From NCBI RefSeq assembly GCF_046592965.1, contig NZ_JBISBV010000004.1, positions 124,001-188,000 on the forward strand: 64,000 nucleotides of DNA, read 5' to 3'. Source of the stretch: Marivita sp046592965 (GTDB lineage: Bacteria; Pseudomonadota; Alphaproteobacteria; Rhodobacterales; Rhodobacteraceae). The notes beneath the pieces are model-generated. The model had not been told where the DNA came from. It searched no databases and was given only the letters and a program-made list of their open reading frames with translations. Shown here one piece after another: positions 1 to 8,081 of the stretch; positions within the stretch are counted from its first letter, which is position 1; every line of letters starts with the position of its first letter. The translations under genes and the position numbers were made by a program.

Positions 1-1056
1 CGAGAATTCCAGATCGCGCTGGTCATGCGCCGGGCAGCCGAAGATCGCGCCGGTGCCGTAATCCATAAGGATGAAATTGGCGATGTAGACCGGCAATTCC
101 CATGACGTGTCAAACGGATGGCGCACCCGCAATCCGGTGTCGAAACCCAGCTTCTCGGCTTTCTCCAACGCCTCTGCGGTGGTGCCGCCCTTGCGCGCTT
201 CGGCGCAGAACGCGGCAACCTCGGGGCTGTCTTTTTCCAACTGGCGCGCCAGCGGATGATCGGGGGAGATGCCCACGAACGAGGCGCCCATCAGCGTATC
301 GGGCCGCGTCGTGTAAACCTCGATCCGGTCAAACCCTTCGGGCGCGTCGATGGTCGAAAAAGCAAACTGCAGACCGCGCGATTTGCCGATCCAGTTCGCC
401 TGCATCAGCTTCACCTTGGCGGGCCAGTCATCCAGCGTGTCCAGCGCCTCGAGCAGTTCCTCGGACATATCGGAAATCTTGAAGAACCACTGCGTCAACT
501 CGCGCCGCTCGACCTCGGCCCCCGAGCGCCAGCCCTTGCCGTCGATCACCTGCTCGTTGGCCAGCACGGTCATGTCCACCGGATCCCAGTTCACGACCGC
601 GTTCTTGCGATAGACCAGCCCGGCTTCCAGCATGTCGAGGAACAGCGCCTGCTGCTGGCCGTAATACTCTGGATCACAGGTCGCGAACATGCGCGACCAA
701 TCGAGACCAAAGCCCAAAGGCTTCATCTGGCTGACCATCGTGTCGATGTTGGAATAGGTCCAATCCTTCGGGTGCCCGCCGCTCGCCATCGCGGCGTTTT
801 CCGCAGGCATGCCGAACGCATCGAACCCCATCGGATGTAGCACATTATGCCCCGTCGCCAGCTTGTAGCGCGCGATCACGTCGCCCATCGTGTAATTGCG
901 CACATGGCCAATATGAATGCGCCCCGACGGGTAGGGAAACATCTCCAGCACATAGTATTTCGGCTTGTCGTCCGAGCGCACGGCGCGGAACGTCTGATGC
1001 TCGTCCCAGGTGGCCTGCCATTTCCGTTCAATGGCAGAGGGGTCATAACGCGACAT
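1..1056 (-). CDS. leuS: Leucine--tRNA ligase, 5' (N-terminal) part
   Basis: Class I aminoacyl-tRNA synthetase that charges tRNA-Leu with leucine in the cytoplasm. Reading the minus strand from an ATG at 1056 gives an uninterrupted frame to the window edge (about 352 of the roughly 850 codons expected). It begins MSRYDPSAIERKWQ, carries the class I HIGH signature as HIGH at residues 48-51 (context GRIHIGHVRNYT), and continues through the first part of the editing insertion (YTTRPDTLMGASF). The KMSKS half of the catalytic core lies outside the window. The gene is incomplete only because the window ends. In related genomes a DUF3576 lipoprotein gene usually sits directly upstream; here a plus-strand glycosyltransferase lies between them. 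Confidence 0.96.
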   Translation of the reverse strand, partial: MSRYDPSAIERKWQATWDEHQTFRAVRSDDKPKYYVLEMFPYPSGRIHIGHVRNYTMGDVIARYKLATGHNVLHPMGFDAFGMPAENAAMASGGHPKDWTYSNIDTMVSQMKPLGFGLDWSRMFATCDPEYYGQQQALFLDMLEAGLVYRKNAVVNWDPVDMTVLANEQVIDGKGWRSGAEVERRELTQWFFKISDMSEELLEALDTLDDWPAKVKLMQANWIGKSRGLQFAFSTIDAPEGFDRIEVYTTRPDTLMGASFVGISPDHPLARQLEKDSPEVAAFCAEARKGGTTAEALEKAEKLGFDTGLRVRHPFDTSWELPVYIANFILMDYGTGAIFGCPAHDQRDLEFS

Positions 1057-1202
1057 GAGGCAGTCCTTCGGGTGTGCAGTTTTGTTGCAACGGGTGATAG
1101 GACGGTCGCAGCGGATCGTCCAGCGAAAGACACACCCCGCGTTGTGGCCTGTCACAAATGCGGGCATACCAAGGCGCGTAAGTCCTTGATGCGTGTGTTG
1201 TT

Positions 1203-2462
1203 ATGAACGTGCTTTTGATACATCAGAACTTTCCGGGCCAATTCAAATACCTCGGACCGGCGCTCGCCGGGCGCGGAGATGACGTTCTGGTTCTGACCCC
1301 CAAGGTCAAGGAACCGACCAACTGGCGCGGCATCACCGTCCTGCCCTACACCGTCACCGGCGCCAGCACGCCCGGCATCCATCCCTGGCTGATCGACTTC
1401 GAGACGAAAATCCTGCGCGGTTCTGGCTGCTTTGATGCTGCAATGGCGCTACGCGATGCTGGCTACGCGCCAGATGTGATCCTCGCCCATCACGGCTGGG
1501 GCGAAAGCCTGTTTCTCAAGGATGTCTGGCCAGCGGCCCGCCTTGGCCTTTATTGCGAACTCTACCACCGCTCCGGCCCCGACCAGACCGGGTTCGACCC
1601 TGAATTTCCCAGCCCAACGCCCGACACGGACGCGCTGCGCCTGCGGCTCAAGAACCTCAACAATCGCTTGCACGAAGAGGTCATGGATGCCGGTCTCAGC
1701 CCGACGCAGTATCAGGCCGCCACCTATCCCGACACGTATCGGGCGCGCATCACCGTCGCCCATGACGGCGTGGACACCGACCGGATCACTCCAAACCCCG
1801 AAGCCCGACTTGACGTGGCGGGGCGCACCCTCACTACACAAGACGAAGTCATCACCTTCGTGAACCGCAACCTCGAACCCTATCGCGGCTATCACGTTTT
1901 CATGCGCGCCCTGCCAGACCTCTTGCGGCGTCGTCCGCAGGCGCAGGTGGTGATCCTCGGCGGCGACGAAACCAGCTACGGGGCCAAGCCTTCAAATGGC
2001 ACAAGCTGGAAACAGACCTTCATCGACGAGGTGCGCCCGCAGATCCCCAATGACGACTGGTGCCGCGTGCATTTCCTCGGCCGCGTGCCCTACCCGACCT
2101 TCCTGTCGCTCTTGCAGGTCAGCACGGTGCACATCTACCTCACCTATCCGTTCGTGCTGTCATGGTCCCTGCTCGAAGCGATGAGCGCGGAATGCGCCAT
2201 TGTGGCCTCCGACACCGCACCGGTGCGCGAAGCGATCAGCGACGGGACAAACGGCGTCATGGTGGATTTCTTCGATCAGGCGGGGCTGGTCGATGAAACT
2301 TGCGCCCTGCTCGACGCCCCCGAACGGCGACGCGCCTTGGGCCGAAATGCCCGCCGATTCGTGCGTGATCGCTATGATCTCAACCGTATCTGCCTGCCAC
2401 GCCAGCTCGCATGGGTCGACGCGCTGTCTCAAACCGATCCCGTTCGCCAACCGCAGGACTGA
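1203..2462 (+). CDS. Glycosyltransferase family 4 protein (GT-B fold)
   Basis: A 419-residue GT-B glycosyltransferase, probably acting at the cytoplasmic membrane on a surface polysaccharide or lipid; donor and acceptor cannot be read from the sequence. The N-terminus (MNVLLIHQNFPGQFKYLGP) is the signature of the 'glycosyl transferase family 4 group' domain. The C-terminal half carries a group 1 transferase domain with the typical nucleotide-sugar segment SLLEAMSAECAIVASDTAP around residues 320-340 and a conserved glutamate in PVREAI. No membrane segment or signal peptide is seen. It is transcribed divergently from leuS and convergently with the DUF3576 gene, so it looks like a single-gene unit. 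No polysaccharide genes surround it. Confidence 0.85.
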   Translation: MNVLLIHQNFPGQFKYLGPALAGRGDDVLVLTPKVKEPTNWRGITVLPYTVTGASTPGIHPWLIDFETKILRGSGCFDAAMALRDAGYAPDVILAHHGWGESLFLKDVWPAARLGLYCELYHRSGPDQTGFDPEFPSPTPDTDALRLRLKNLNNRLHEEVMDAGLSPTQYQAATYPDTYRARITVAHDGVDTDRITPNPEARLDVAGRTLTTQDEVITFVNRNLEPYRGYHVFMRALPDLLRRRPQAQVVILGGDETSYGAKPSNGTSWKQTFIDEVRPQIPNDDWCRVHFLGRVPYPTFLSLLQVSTVHIYLTYPFVLSWSLLEAMSAECAIVASDTAPVREAISDGTNGVMVDFFDQAGLVDETCALLDAPERRRALGRNARRFVRDRYDLNRICLPRQLAWVDALSQTDPVRQPQD

Positions 2463-2497
2463 CCTGCACGGCGGCGACGGATCAGAGGCCCAAGGCT

Positions 2498-3004
2498 CTA
2501 GAACCGGCTGTCCTGCTGACGCAATTGGCGCGCCCGTGTCAGAATCGCGTCCTCGACCGCGCGCACGGTTGCGGCGCTCGCCGGGCCATTGCGCGTCATC
2601 AGTGCCACGTTCAACGACCGCGCATCAAGCGCCGGATCGTTCACAAGAATCGTCGCGCGATAGGCGCGCCCGCCCCCGGGCGGTGTTCCGAATCCGGTGG
2701 TGATCACGCCGGTGAACGGATCGACCGACTGCACCGGCAGGAAATCGAGCGTCTCAAGCGAAGCGTTCCAGATATACTTGTTGACCGCACCGATCTGCCC
2801 CGCGTCGCCACGGTTGCGGAAAAAGTCGAAAAAGCTCGATTGCGACCGGTTCGGCCGACGCTCTTCCTGAATATCGTCAAGGATTTCGCTCGCCGGCCGC
2901 GTCTCGACCGGTTCCGCGTCCTCGCCGCCGAAAAACCCGCATCCCGTCACAAGCGCACTTGCAAGGACGATGCCGACGCCGGTCCTGAAACGTGTAAGGT
3001 CCAT
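2498..3004 (-). CDS. DUF3576 family lipoprotein
   Basis: A 168-residue exported protein of unknown function. The start at 3004 (MDLTRFRTGVGIVLASALVTGC) gives a lipoprotein signal peptide with lipobox LVTGC, so Cys22 should be lipidated and the protein held in the envelope. The rest (SFFDFFRNRGDAGQIGAVNKYIWNASLETLDFLPVQSVDPFTGVI and what follows) is the conserved DUF3576 domain; its C-terminus ends in a charged segment RARQLRQQD. In Rhodobacteraceae and other alphaproteobacteria this gene normally lies just upstream of leuS; here the glycosyltransferase gene separates them. The longer frame beginning at 3046 would put residues in front of the signal peptide and is less likely. Confidence 0.85.
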   Translation of the reverse strand: MDLTRFRTGVGIVLASALVTGCGFFGGEDAEPVETRPASEILDDIQEERRPNRSQSSFFDFFRNRGDAGQIGAVNKYIWNASLETLDFLPVQSVDPFTGVITTGFGTPPGGGRAYRATILVNDPALDARSLNVALMTRNGPASAATVRAVEDAILTRARQLRQQDSRF

Positions 3005-3281
3005 AAGTGACTGCCCTCGACTGCTTGTTTGCCTCCTGCTTTGCATACAAGCCGATCCTTACCACGACAAGGTGAACTTGCTCCCGACCTCCTAAGGCTG
3101 TGTTCTTTCAGGCGGAAACCCGGTCCCATTTCTTGTGGCAAATCAGCATCACAGATTTCCAAGTTGACCGTTGGCCGTTCGCTTGTCTTGCAAACACGCC
3201 CCCCCGAAGAGCATAGAAGCCTCAGCTGATCCGGACCATCCCGGTTTGGTACGTGCCTTACGAACACATGAGGGAAAAAAA

Positions 3282-4250
3282 ATGAAAACGCTTCTTCTTG
3301 CTTCCACCGCACTGGTTGCAACCGCTGGCATCGCAGCTGCCGAAGTTTCGATCACGGGTTACGCTGAAATCGGTGTGATCGGTGGCGATCGCTACCAGGG
3401 ATCCGACGGCGACGGTGTTGACCAGTTCCACACAGACATCGACGTCACATTCGCCATGACCGGCGAATCCGACGGCGGCCTGGCATTCGGTGCATCCATC
3501 GACCTCGACGAGTCCGATGGCGCCCCTTCCGGCGCATTTGACGCAACCAAGCAGGACGGCGAAGTCTACTTCCTGTCCTATGGCGCAATGCGCCTCGACA
3601 TGGGCGACACAGACGGTGCCTATGACGCCGTTCTCCAGGAAGTCGCACTTGCCGGCGCATCCATCGCCGACGACGAGACCGAGCATTCGGGCTACTCCGG
3701 CAACGCAGGCCTCGACGGCACACATGACGGCCAGATCGCTCGCGTGTCCTACTCCGCAGCAGGCTTCACAGCAGCCCTGTCCGCAGAAGTTGACGACAAC
3801 GGCGACGACGATCCCGTCTGGGGTCTCGGTGTTCGCTATGCAACCGACTTCGGTGGCACAGCAATCGGTGTTGGTCTTGGTTACCAGACTGTCGACCGTG
3901 ACATCCTCGCCGACATCGAGCTGATCGGTGTGAGCCTTGACGCGACATTCGCAAATGGCTTCTCCGCTGCGATCAACTACGCAGAAGCAGACATCGAAGG
4001 TCAGTCCGACAACGGCACATTCATGGCAGTTGGCCTCGGCTACACCATGAACGCTCTGTCGATTGGCGTGAACTACGGTGAGTACGAAGATTGGGCCGCA
4101 AAAGCCGATCCCGACTCGTCCGGTTGGGGCCTGGCCGCAACATACGACCTGGGTGGCGGTCTTGCTGCTCACCTCGGTTACGGTTCCAGCGACGACGTGA
4201 CATTCGACGACGAAGACAGCTACTCCTTCGGTCTGTCGATGAGCTTCTAA
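3282..4250 (+). CDS. Porin, Rhodobacter type
   Basis: A 322-residue outer-membrane general porin. The start at 3282 follows AGGGAAAAAA and gives a clean Sec signal peptide (MKTLLLASTALVATAGIAAAE, cleavage after AAA). The mature chain starts EVSITGYAEIGVIGG, is very rich in Asp and Gly, alternates as amphipathic strands and ends in SFGLSMSF with the terminal Phe needed for barrel assembly. This matches Rhodobacter-type porins that form 16-stranded trimers. The gene is followed by a strong terminator. Codon use differs from its neighbours: ACA (Thr) and GCA (Ala) are frequent, where nearby genes use ACC and GCC, which may reflect very high expression. The 277 bp upstream presumably hold its promoter, but I cannot place the boxes with confidence. 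Confidence 0.92.
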   Translation: MKTLLLASTALVATAGIAAAEVSITGYAEIGVIGGDRYQGSDGDGVDQFHTDIDVTFAMTGESDGGLAFGASIDLDESDGAPSGAFDATKQDGEVYFLSYGAMRLDMGDTDGAYDAVLQEVALAGASIADDETEHSGYSGNAGLDGTHDGQIARVSYSAAGFTAALSAEVDDNGDDDPVWGLGVRYATDFGGTAIGVGLGYQTVDRDILADIELIGVSLDATFANGFSAAINYAEADIEGQSDNGTFMAVGLGYTMNALSIGVNYGEYEDWAAKADPDSSGWGLAATYDLGGGLAAHLGYGSSDDVTFDDEDSYSFGLSMSF

Positions 4251-4277
4251 GAGCTCATAACCAGATTGGTTAGGGAA

Positions 4278-4308
4278 AGAGCGGGCCTTGCGCCCGCTCT
4301 TTTCTTTT
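4278..4308 (+). terminator. Rho-independent terminator of the porin gene
   Basis: AGAGCGGGC (4278-4286) pairs with GCCCGCTCT (4292-4300) around a 5-base loop and is followed by TTTCTTTT. The 9-bp GC-rich stem and T-tract lie 28 bp after the porin stop codon. Confidence 0.9.
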
Positions 4309-4350
4309 GTGCGGCAGCCAAGTAGCTAACACCAAACGGTCGAGGCCAAG

Positions 4351-5820
4351 ATGCACACAAACGCCCAGAACGCGATCAAGACGACATTTCAAAACGCGCT
4401 GCGTCTGGCGAATTCGGGCAACCTGTCGCAAGCCGCCGCGCTGCTTGACGGTCTTGCCCTGCAAGCCCCGCAAAGCCCCGACATCCACTACCATCGCGCC
4501 CGCCTCGCCGCCCGTCTGGGCGATCCGGAAAAGCGTCGCGCCGCCATCGACACCGCGTTGCGCATGCGCCCCGAGGAACCGGCGATCCTGACCGAAGCGA
4601 TAGAGACCTACAGCGCCCTTGGCGATCACGACCGGGTTCTCACCTTGCTCGACCGTCACATCGCGCGCGATCCAAAGGCGATCAAACCCCAGGCCGACAA
4701 GGCGCTCTACCTGCAACGCGCGGGTCGCTTCGAAGCCTCCGAAGCCCTGTTCCGGCAATTGCTGAAAAAGCACCCCGACGATGCCGAACTCTACCGAATG
4801 TTCGCCGCCACCATCCGCTTTGCGCCGAACGATGGGTTGATCGGCGCCATGCGCCGCCTTGCCAGGCACCCCAAACTCTCACCACATGGCCAAATGCACA
4901 TCCATTTCGCCCTCGCCAAGGCGATGGAAGACACCAAACAGCACGACAAGGTGTTTGCACATCTCAAACGCGCCAATTCGGCGCAATCCGCACTCTGGCC
5001 CGACGATGCCGCCGCGCGCGCTAGCGAATGGTCCGCCGTCGTCGATGCACAAGCGGGCCTGACACCGCGCTCCGACAGCACCGCAACCTCTCCCGGTCTG
5101 ATCTTTGTCACCGGCCTGCCCCGCTCGGGCACCACGCTCGCCGAACAGATCATCGCCAGCCACAGCGAGGTTCATGCAGGCGGCGAAATCGCCACCGCCC
5201 TGCGCACCGCCTACGCCCAGTTCGGCGCCGGCACCGAGATGATGGCCCTCAAGGACGCGCCCACCGCCAAGCTGGCAGATTTCGCATCGCGCCTTCAACA
5301 GGCCAACCGCGCCCACGCCGACCCGTCAAAGCCGTGGATGACCGATAAATCCATCATGGCGTTCCTGATCTACGGCCTGCTGCACGCCAGCTTGCCCAAT
5401 GCCCGTTTCATCGTCATCCACCGCGATCCGCGCGATATTGCGCTGTCGGTCTACAAGAACCACTTCAGCGGCGGCACCCATCGCTACGCCACCGATCTTG
5501 CCGCCATCGCAGAGGTCATCAAGACCTTCCGCAAGATCACCGCCCACTGGCGCGACACCCTGCCCGACCGGTTCAGCGAAATCCGCTACGAAGACCTCGT
5601 GGCCGCGCCTGACCAAACCTCCAAATCCCTGATCGCCGCCGCCGGGCTCGACTGGCAGGAGCGGTGTCTCGATTTCCACAAATCCGGCGGCACAGTCAAA
5701 ACCCTGAGCCTGCATCAGGTCCGCCAACCGATCTACCAAAGCTCCGCCGCGGCATGGCGCCGCCACGAGGCAGAGCTTCAACCGTTCCTTGACGCATGGG
5801 GAGACACACCATGGGACTGA
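4351..5820 (+). CDS. TPR-repeat sulfotransferase family protein
   Basis: A 489-residue two-part protein. Residues ~8-165 are helical TPR-like repeats (LANSGNLSQAAALLDGLALQ, HYHRARLAARLG and so on). Residues ~248-485 are a PAPS-dependent sulfotransferase domain. The 5'-phosphosulfate loop is VTGLPRSGTTLAEQ (~253-266) and the 3'-phosphate site is FIVIHRDPRDIALS (~352-365). The C-terminal region is typical of the Sulfotransfer_3 family (VRQPIYQSSAAAWRRHE). No signal peptide is seen. The acceptor substrate is unknown; TPR-sulfotransferases are common in roseobacters and may modify peptides or polysaccharides. A GAGG box precedes the ATG. The stop codon overlaps the start of yggS, so the two genes are probably co-transcribed. 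Confidence 0.88.
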   Translation: MHTNAQNAIKTTFQNALRLANSGNLSQAAALLDGLALQAPQSPDIHYHRARLAARLGDPEKRRAAIDTALRMRPEEPAILTEAIETYSALGDHDRVLTLLDRHIARDPKAIKPQADKALYLQRAGRFEASEALFRQLLKKHPDDAELYRMFAATIRFAPNDGLIGAMRRLARHPKLSPHGQMHIHFALAKAMEDTKQHDKVFAHLKRANSAQSALWPDDAAARASEWSAVVDAQAGLTPRSDSTATSPGLIFVTGLPRSGTTLAEQIIASHSEVHAGGEIATALRTAYAQFGAGTEMMALKDAPTAKLADFASRLQQANRAHADPSKPWMTDKSIMAFLIYGLLHASLPNARFIVIHRDPRDIALSVYKNHFSGGTHRYATDLAAIAEVIKTFRKITAHWRDTLPDRFSEIRYEDLVAAPDQTSKSLIAAAGLDWQERCLDFHKSGGTVKTLSLHQVRQPIYQSSAAAWRRHEAELQPFLDAWGDTPWD

Positions 5821-6470
5821 CCGACATCAAATCCCGCATCGCCAAAGCAGCCAAAACAGCCGGTCGCGACGCCGAAGACATCACCCTGATCGCCGTCTCC
5901 AAGGTCCAGCCCAACGCCCGCGTCGAAGCCGTTCTTCAAGAAGGCCACCGCAGCTTCGGCGAAAACCGGGTGCAGGAAGCGGCCGGAAAATGGCCCGATT
6001 TCCGCGAGACCTATGGCGACATAGACCTGCACCTCATCGGACCGCTGCAATCTAACAAGGCCCGTCAGGCGTTCGAGTTGTTCGATGTCATCCACACGCT
6101 CGACCGCCCCAAGCTGGCAAATACCTTCGCCCGCCTTGCCCAGGAAACCGGTCACTGTCCGCCGCTCTTCATTCAGGTCAACACCGGAGAAGAACCGCAG
6201 AAGGCCGGTATCGCCCCCACCGACACCGATGCGTTCGTCAAGGAATGCCAATCGCTCGATCTGCCGATACAGGGGCTGATGTGTATCCCGCCGATCGAGG
6301 AAACCCCGTCCCTGCACTTCGCGCTTCTGCAAAAACTCGCCAGGCGCAACGGTCTGAGCGGCCTCTCGATGGGTATGTCGAGCGATTTCGAACAGGCCAT
6401 CGCCTTCGGCGCCACCCACATCCGCGTCGGCTCGGCCATCTTCGGAGAACGGGTGACAGAGACCCCCTGA
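5811..6470 (+). CDS. yggS: Pyridoxal phosphate homeostasis protein, YggS/PLPBP family
   Basis: A 219-residue PLP-binding TIM-barrel protein without known enzyme activity that buffers the cellular PLP pool. The PLP lysine lies in LIAVSKVQP (~27-35). Other family landmarks are EVLQEGHRSFGENRVQE (here AVLQEGHRSFGENRVQE), LHLIGPLQSNKA, and near the C-terminus LSMGMSSDFEQAIAFGATHIRVGSAIFG. I chose the ATG at 5811 rather than 5796 because GGGGAG at 5798-5803 is a well-placed ribosome site for it and the protein then begins MGLTDIKSRI as in homologues. It overlaps the last codons of the sulfotransferase gene by 10 bp. Confidence 0.93.
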   Translation: MGLTDIKSRIAKAAKTAGRDAEDITLIAVSKVQPNARVEAVLQEGHRSFGENRVQEAAGKWPDFRETYGDIDLHLIGPLQSNKARQAFELFDVIHTLDRPKLANTFARLAQETGHCPPLFIQVNTGEEPQKAGIAPTDTDAFVKECQSLDLPIQGLMCIPPIEETPSLHFALLQKLARRNGLSGLSMGMSSDFEQAIAFGATHIRVGSAIFGERVTETP

Positions 6471-6475
6471 TCGTC

Positions 6476-6531
6476 TCCGGTTTCAAAATACCTCGGGGGG
6501 AGGCGCGCCAGCGCCAGGGGGCAGAGCCCCC
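6476..6531 (+). repeat. Intergenic repeat copy A (AAATACCTC box plus hairpin)
   Basis: The box CAAAATACCTCGGGGG at 6484-6499 is followed by a hairpin GGGGGC-AGA-GCCCCC (6517-6531). The same layout occurs at 39987, 41783, 52235 and 61526, all in plus orientation. This copy begins a few bases after the yggS stop. Confidence 0.75.
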
Positions 6532-6537
6532 AAACGG

Positions 6538-6570
6538 AAACGCCCCGGCGCAAGGCCGGGGCGTTTCGCA
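6538..6570. terminator. Bidirectional terminator between yggS and the atp operon
   Basis: AAACGCCCCGGC (6538-6549) pairs with GCCGGGGCGTTT (6555-6566), a perfect 12-bp stem with A and T tracts on the two sides. It sits between the convergent ends of yggS and atpF and can serve both. Confidence 0.9.
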
Positions 6571-6588
6571 CTCAAATCCAATCAGCCT

Positions 6589-7149
6589 TCAGTGCAGCTT
6601 CTGACCCACAGTCGCAATCGACTCGTCAATGGTCTTGGCGGCTTCCTTGGCGGTCATCTGCTTGGAGACCACGGCACGCGCCGCCTCGATGGCGACGGCA
6701 ATCGCACGATCGCGCACCTCTTTCACGGCTCCCGCCTGCGCCGAGGCGATCTGATCCTCTGCCGCAGCCAACCGCCGCTCGATCGAGTTTTTCAAATCGA
6801 CCTGAGCCCGCTCCCCGGCCACCTTGGCCTCCTGCTTGGCATGCGCGATGATCCGGTCGGCCTGATCCTGAACCTCACGCTGGCGACGCTCGTAAGAGGC
6901 AAGCAACGCCTGCGCTTCTTCCCGCAGCGCCTTGGCCTCGTCCAGTTCCGAGCGGATATTCTCCGCCCGCTTGTCCAGCAAGCCCATCAAAAGCGGCGGC
7001 ACCTTGAAATAGATCAGCACGCCAATGAACAGAAGAAAGCCCAGCAACACCACGAAATCGGTATTGCCCAGCGACACGAACGGGCCATCGGCAGCCAGCG
7101 CCGGTGTCGCCATCAGGCCGGCGGCGGTAAGTGTCATCATACGGTACAT
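6589..7149 (-). CDS. atpF: ATP synthase Fo subunit b
   Basis: A 186-residue peripheral-stalk subunit of the F1Fo ATP synthase. It has an N-terminal membrane helix (TDFVVLLGFLLFIGVLIYFKVP) and a long charged coiled coil (ELDEAKALREEAQALLASYERRQREVQDQADRIIAHAKQEA). A short signal-like stretch with AAGLMATPALAADG precedes the helix. I prefer the ATG at 7149, because AAGGGG lies 8 bases before it; the GTG at 7158 would abut that ribosome site. It is the last gene of the atpI-B-E-b'-b operon, 5 bp after the b' stop, and reads into the bidirectional terminator. Confidence 0.93.
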   Translation of the reverse strand: MYRMMTLTAAGLMATPALAADGPFVSLGNTDFVVLLGFLLFIGVLIYFKVPPLLMGLLDKRAENIRSELDEAKALREEAQALLASYERRQREVQDQADRIIAHAKQEAKVAGERAQVDLKNSIERRLAAAEDQIASAQAGAVKEVRDRAIAVAIEAARAVVSKQMTAKEAAKTIDESIATVGQKLH

Positions 7150-7154
7150 GTCGC

Positions 7155-7706
7155 TCACCCCTTCATCTGCGCATCGACTGCGGCGGCAATTGTCGCGTCA
7201 TCCGCCTGACCGCCCAGCGCGGCAACGATGCTGCCCGCCGTGTCTTTCGCCACGGCTTCGACGCTCTGCACCGCAGAGGCACGAATCTCGGATATCGCCT
7301 TTTGCGACTCTGCTGTCTTGGCCGCGATCTCGGCATCTGCCTTGGCGATCGCCTTGTCCAGTTCCGCCTGCAACTCGGATTTGTTGCGGGCGATGATCTT
7401 GTGCGCCTCGGATCGGGCATCGGCCAGCGCCTGATTATACGCGTCTTCCGCCTCGACAGCCTTCTGCTTGAGATCTTCTGCTGTCGCGAGGTCGTTGGTG
7501 ATTGTGCCTTGCCGTTCCGCCAGAACCGTTGCGATGCGCGGCAATGCCACGCGGGACAGGACAAAGTAAATCGCGACCAGCGCGATCAGAAGCCAGAAGA
7601 TCTGGTTCGGCATCCAGTCGGCGCAAAGCTGCGGCATGCCGATGGCGCTGCCATCCGGGCCGACACAGACGCCTGCGGCCTCGAGGTCGATGGGTTCGGT
7701 TGCCAT
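7155..7706 (-). CDS. atpG: ATP synthase Fo subunit b'
   Basis: A 183-residue second stalk subunit, typical of photosynthetic-lineage and other alphaproteobacteria that use a b/b' heterodimer. A membrane helix (QIFWLLIALVAIYFVLSRVALP) lies at ~35-57 and a coiled coil with DLATAEDLKQKAVEAEDAYN follows. It starts MATEPIDLEAAG at 7706 behind GGAGAA. It lies between atpE and atpF. The symbol for b' varies (atpG, atpX, atpF2); the family call is firm, the symbol less so. Confidence 0.92.
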   Translation of the reverse strand: MATEPIDLEAAGVCVGPDGSAIGMPQLCADWMPNQIFWLLIALVAIYFVLSRVALPRIATVLAERQGTITNDLATAEDLKQKAVEAEDAYNQALADARSEAHKIIARNKSELQAELDKAIAKADAEIAAKTAESQKAISEIRASAVQSVEAVAKDTAGSIVAALGGQADDATIAAAVDAQMKG

Positions 7707-7791
7707 GTCATTCTCCGTCGGAACGTGTCGTTACATCGGGCGGGTCGCATCACTGCAACACCGCCCGCGCGTAAGGAATGAGGTCCGAAGC

Positions 7792-8016
7792 TTAGACGGC
7801 AAACATCAGCAGCAGCGACACGAGGAACGCGAAGATCCCCAGCGCTTCCGCGAACGCGATACCGATGAACAGCGTCGCTGTCTGCGAAGCCGCAGCGGAC
7901 GGGTTGCGCAGGGCACCTGCAAGATAGTTGCCGGCCACGTTGCCCACCCCGATTGCGGCTGCGCCGGAACCGATTGCTGCCAGGCCTGCGCCGATATGTG
8001 CGAGATCGCCTTCCAT
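7792..8016 (-). CDS. atpE: ATP synthase Fo subunit c
   Basis: A 74-residue hairpin proteolipid that forms the rotating c-ring. Two hydrophobic helices flank the polar loop ALRNPSA (~35-41). The proton-carrying carboxylate is Glu57 in GIAFAEALGIF. The N-terminus MEGDLAHIGAGLAAIG is typical of Rhodobacteraceae. An AAGGAG ribosome site stands in front of the ATG, and the gene lies between atpB and the b' gene. Confidence 0.96.
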   Translation of the reverse strand: MEGDLAHIGAGLAAIGSGAAAIGVGNVAGNYLAGALRNPSAAASQTATLFIGIAFAEALGIFAFLVSLLLMFAV

Positions 8017-8081
8017 GTGAATTCTCCTTACGATTGGAAGTTGCGGTATGTCGTAGGGTGCGTGATGTCACGCACCTGTCG

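Noticed and set aside
3258..4172. A 304-codon minus-strand frame opposite the porin, rich in Cys and Val
   Set aside because: Its cysteines come from GCA/ACA codons of the porin read backwards. It has no ribosome site or homologue-like pattern.
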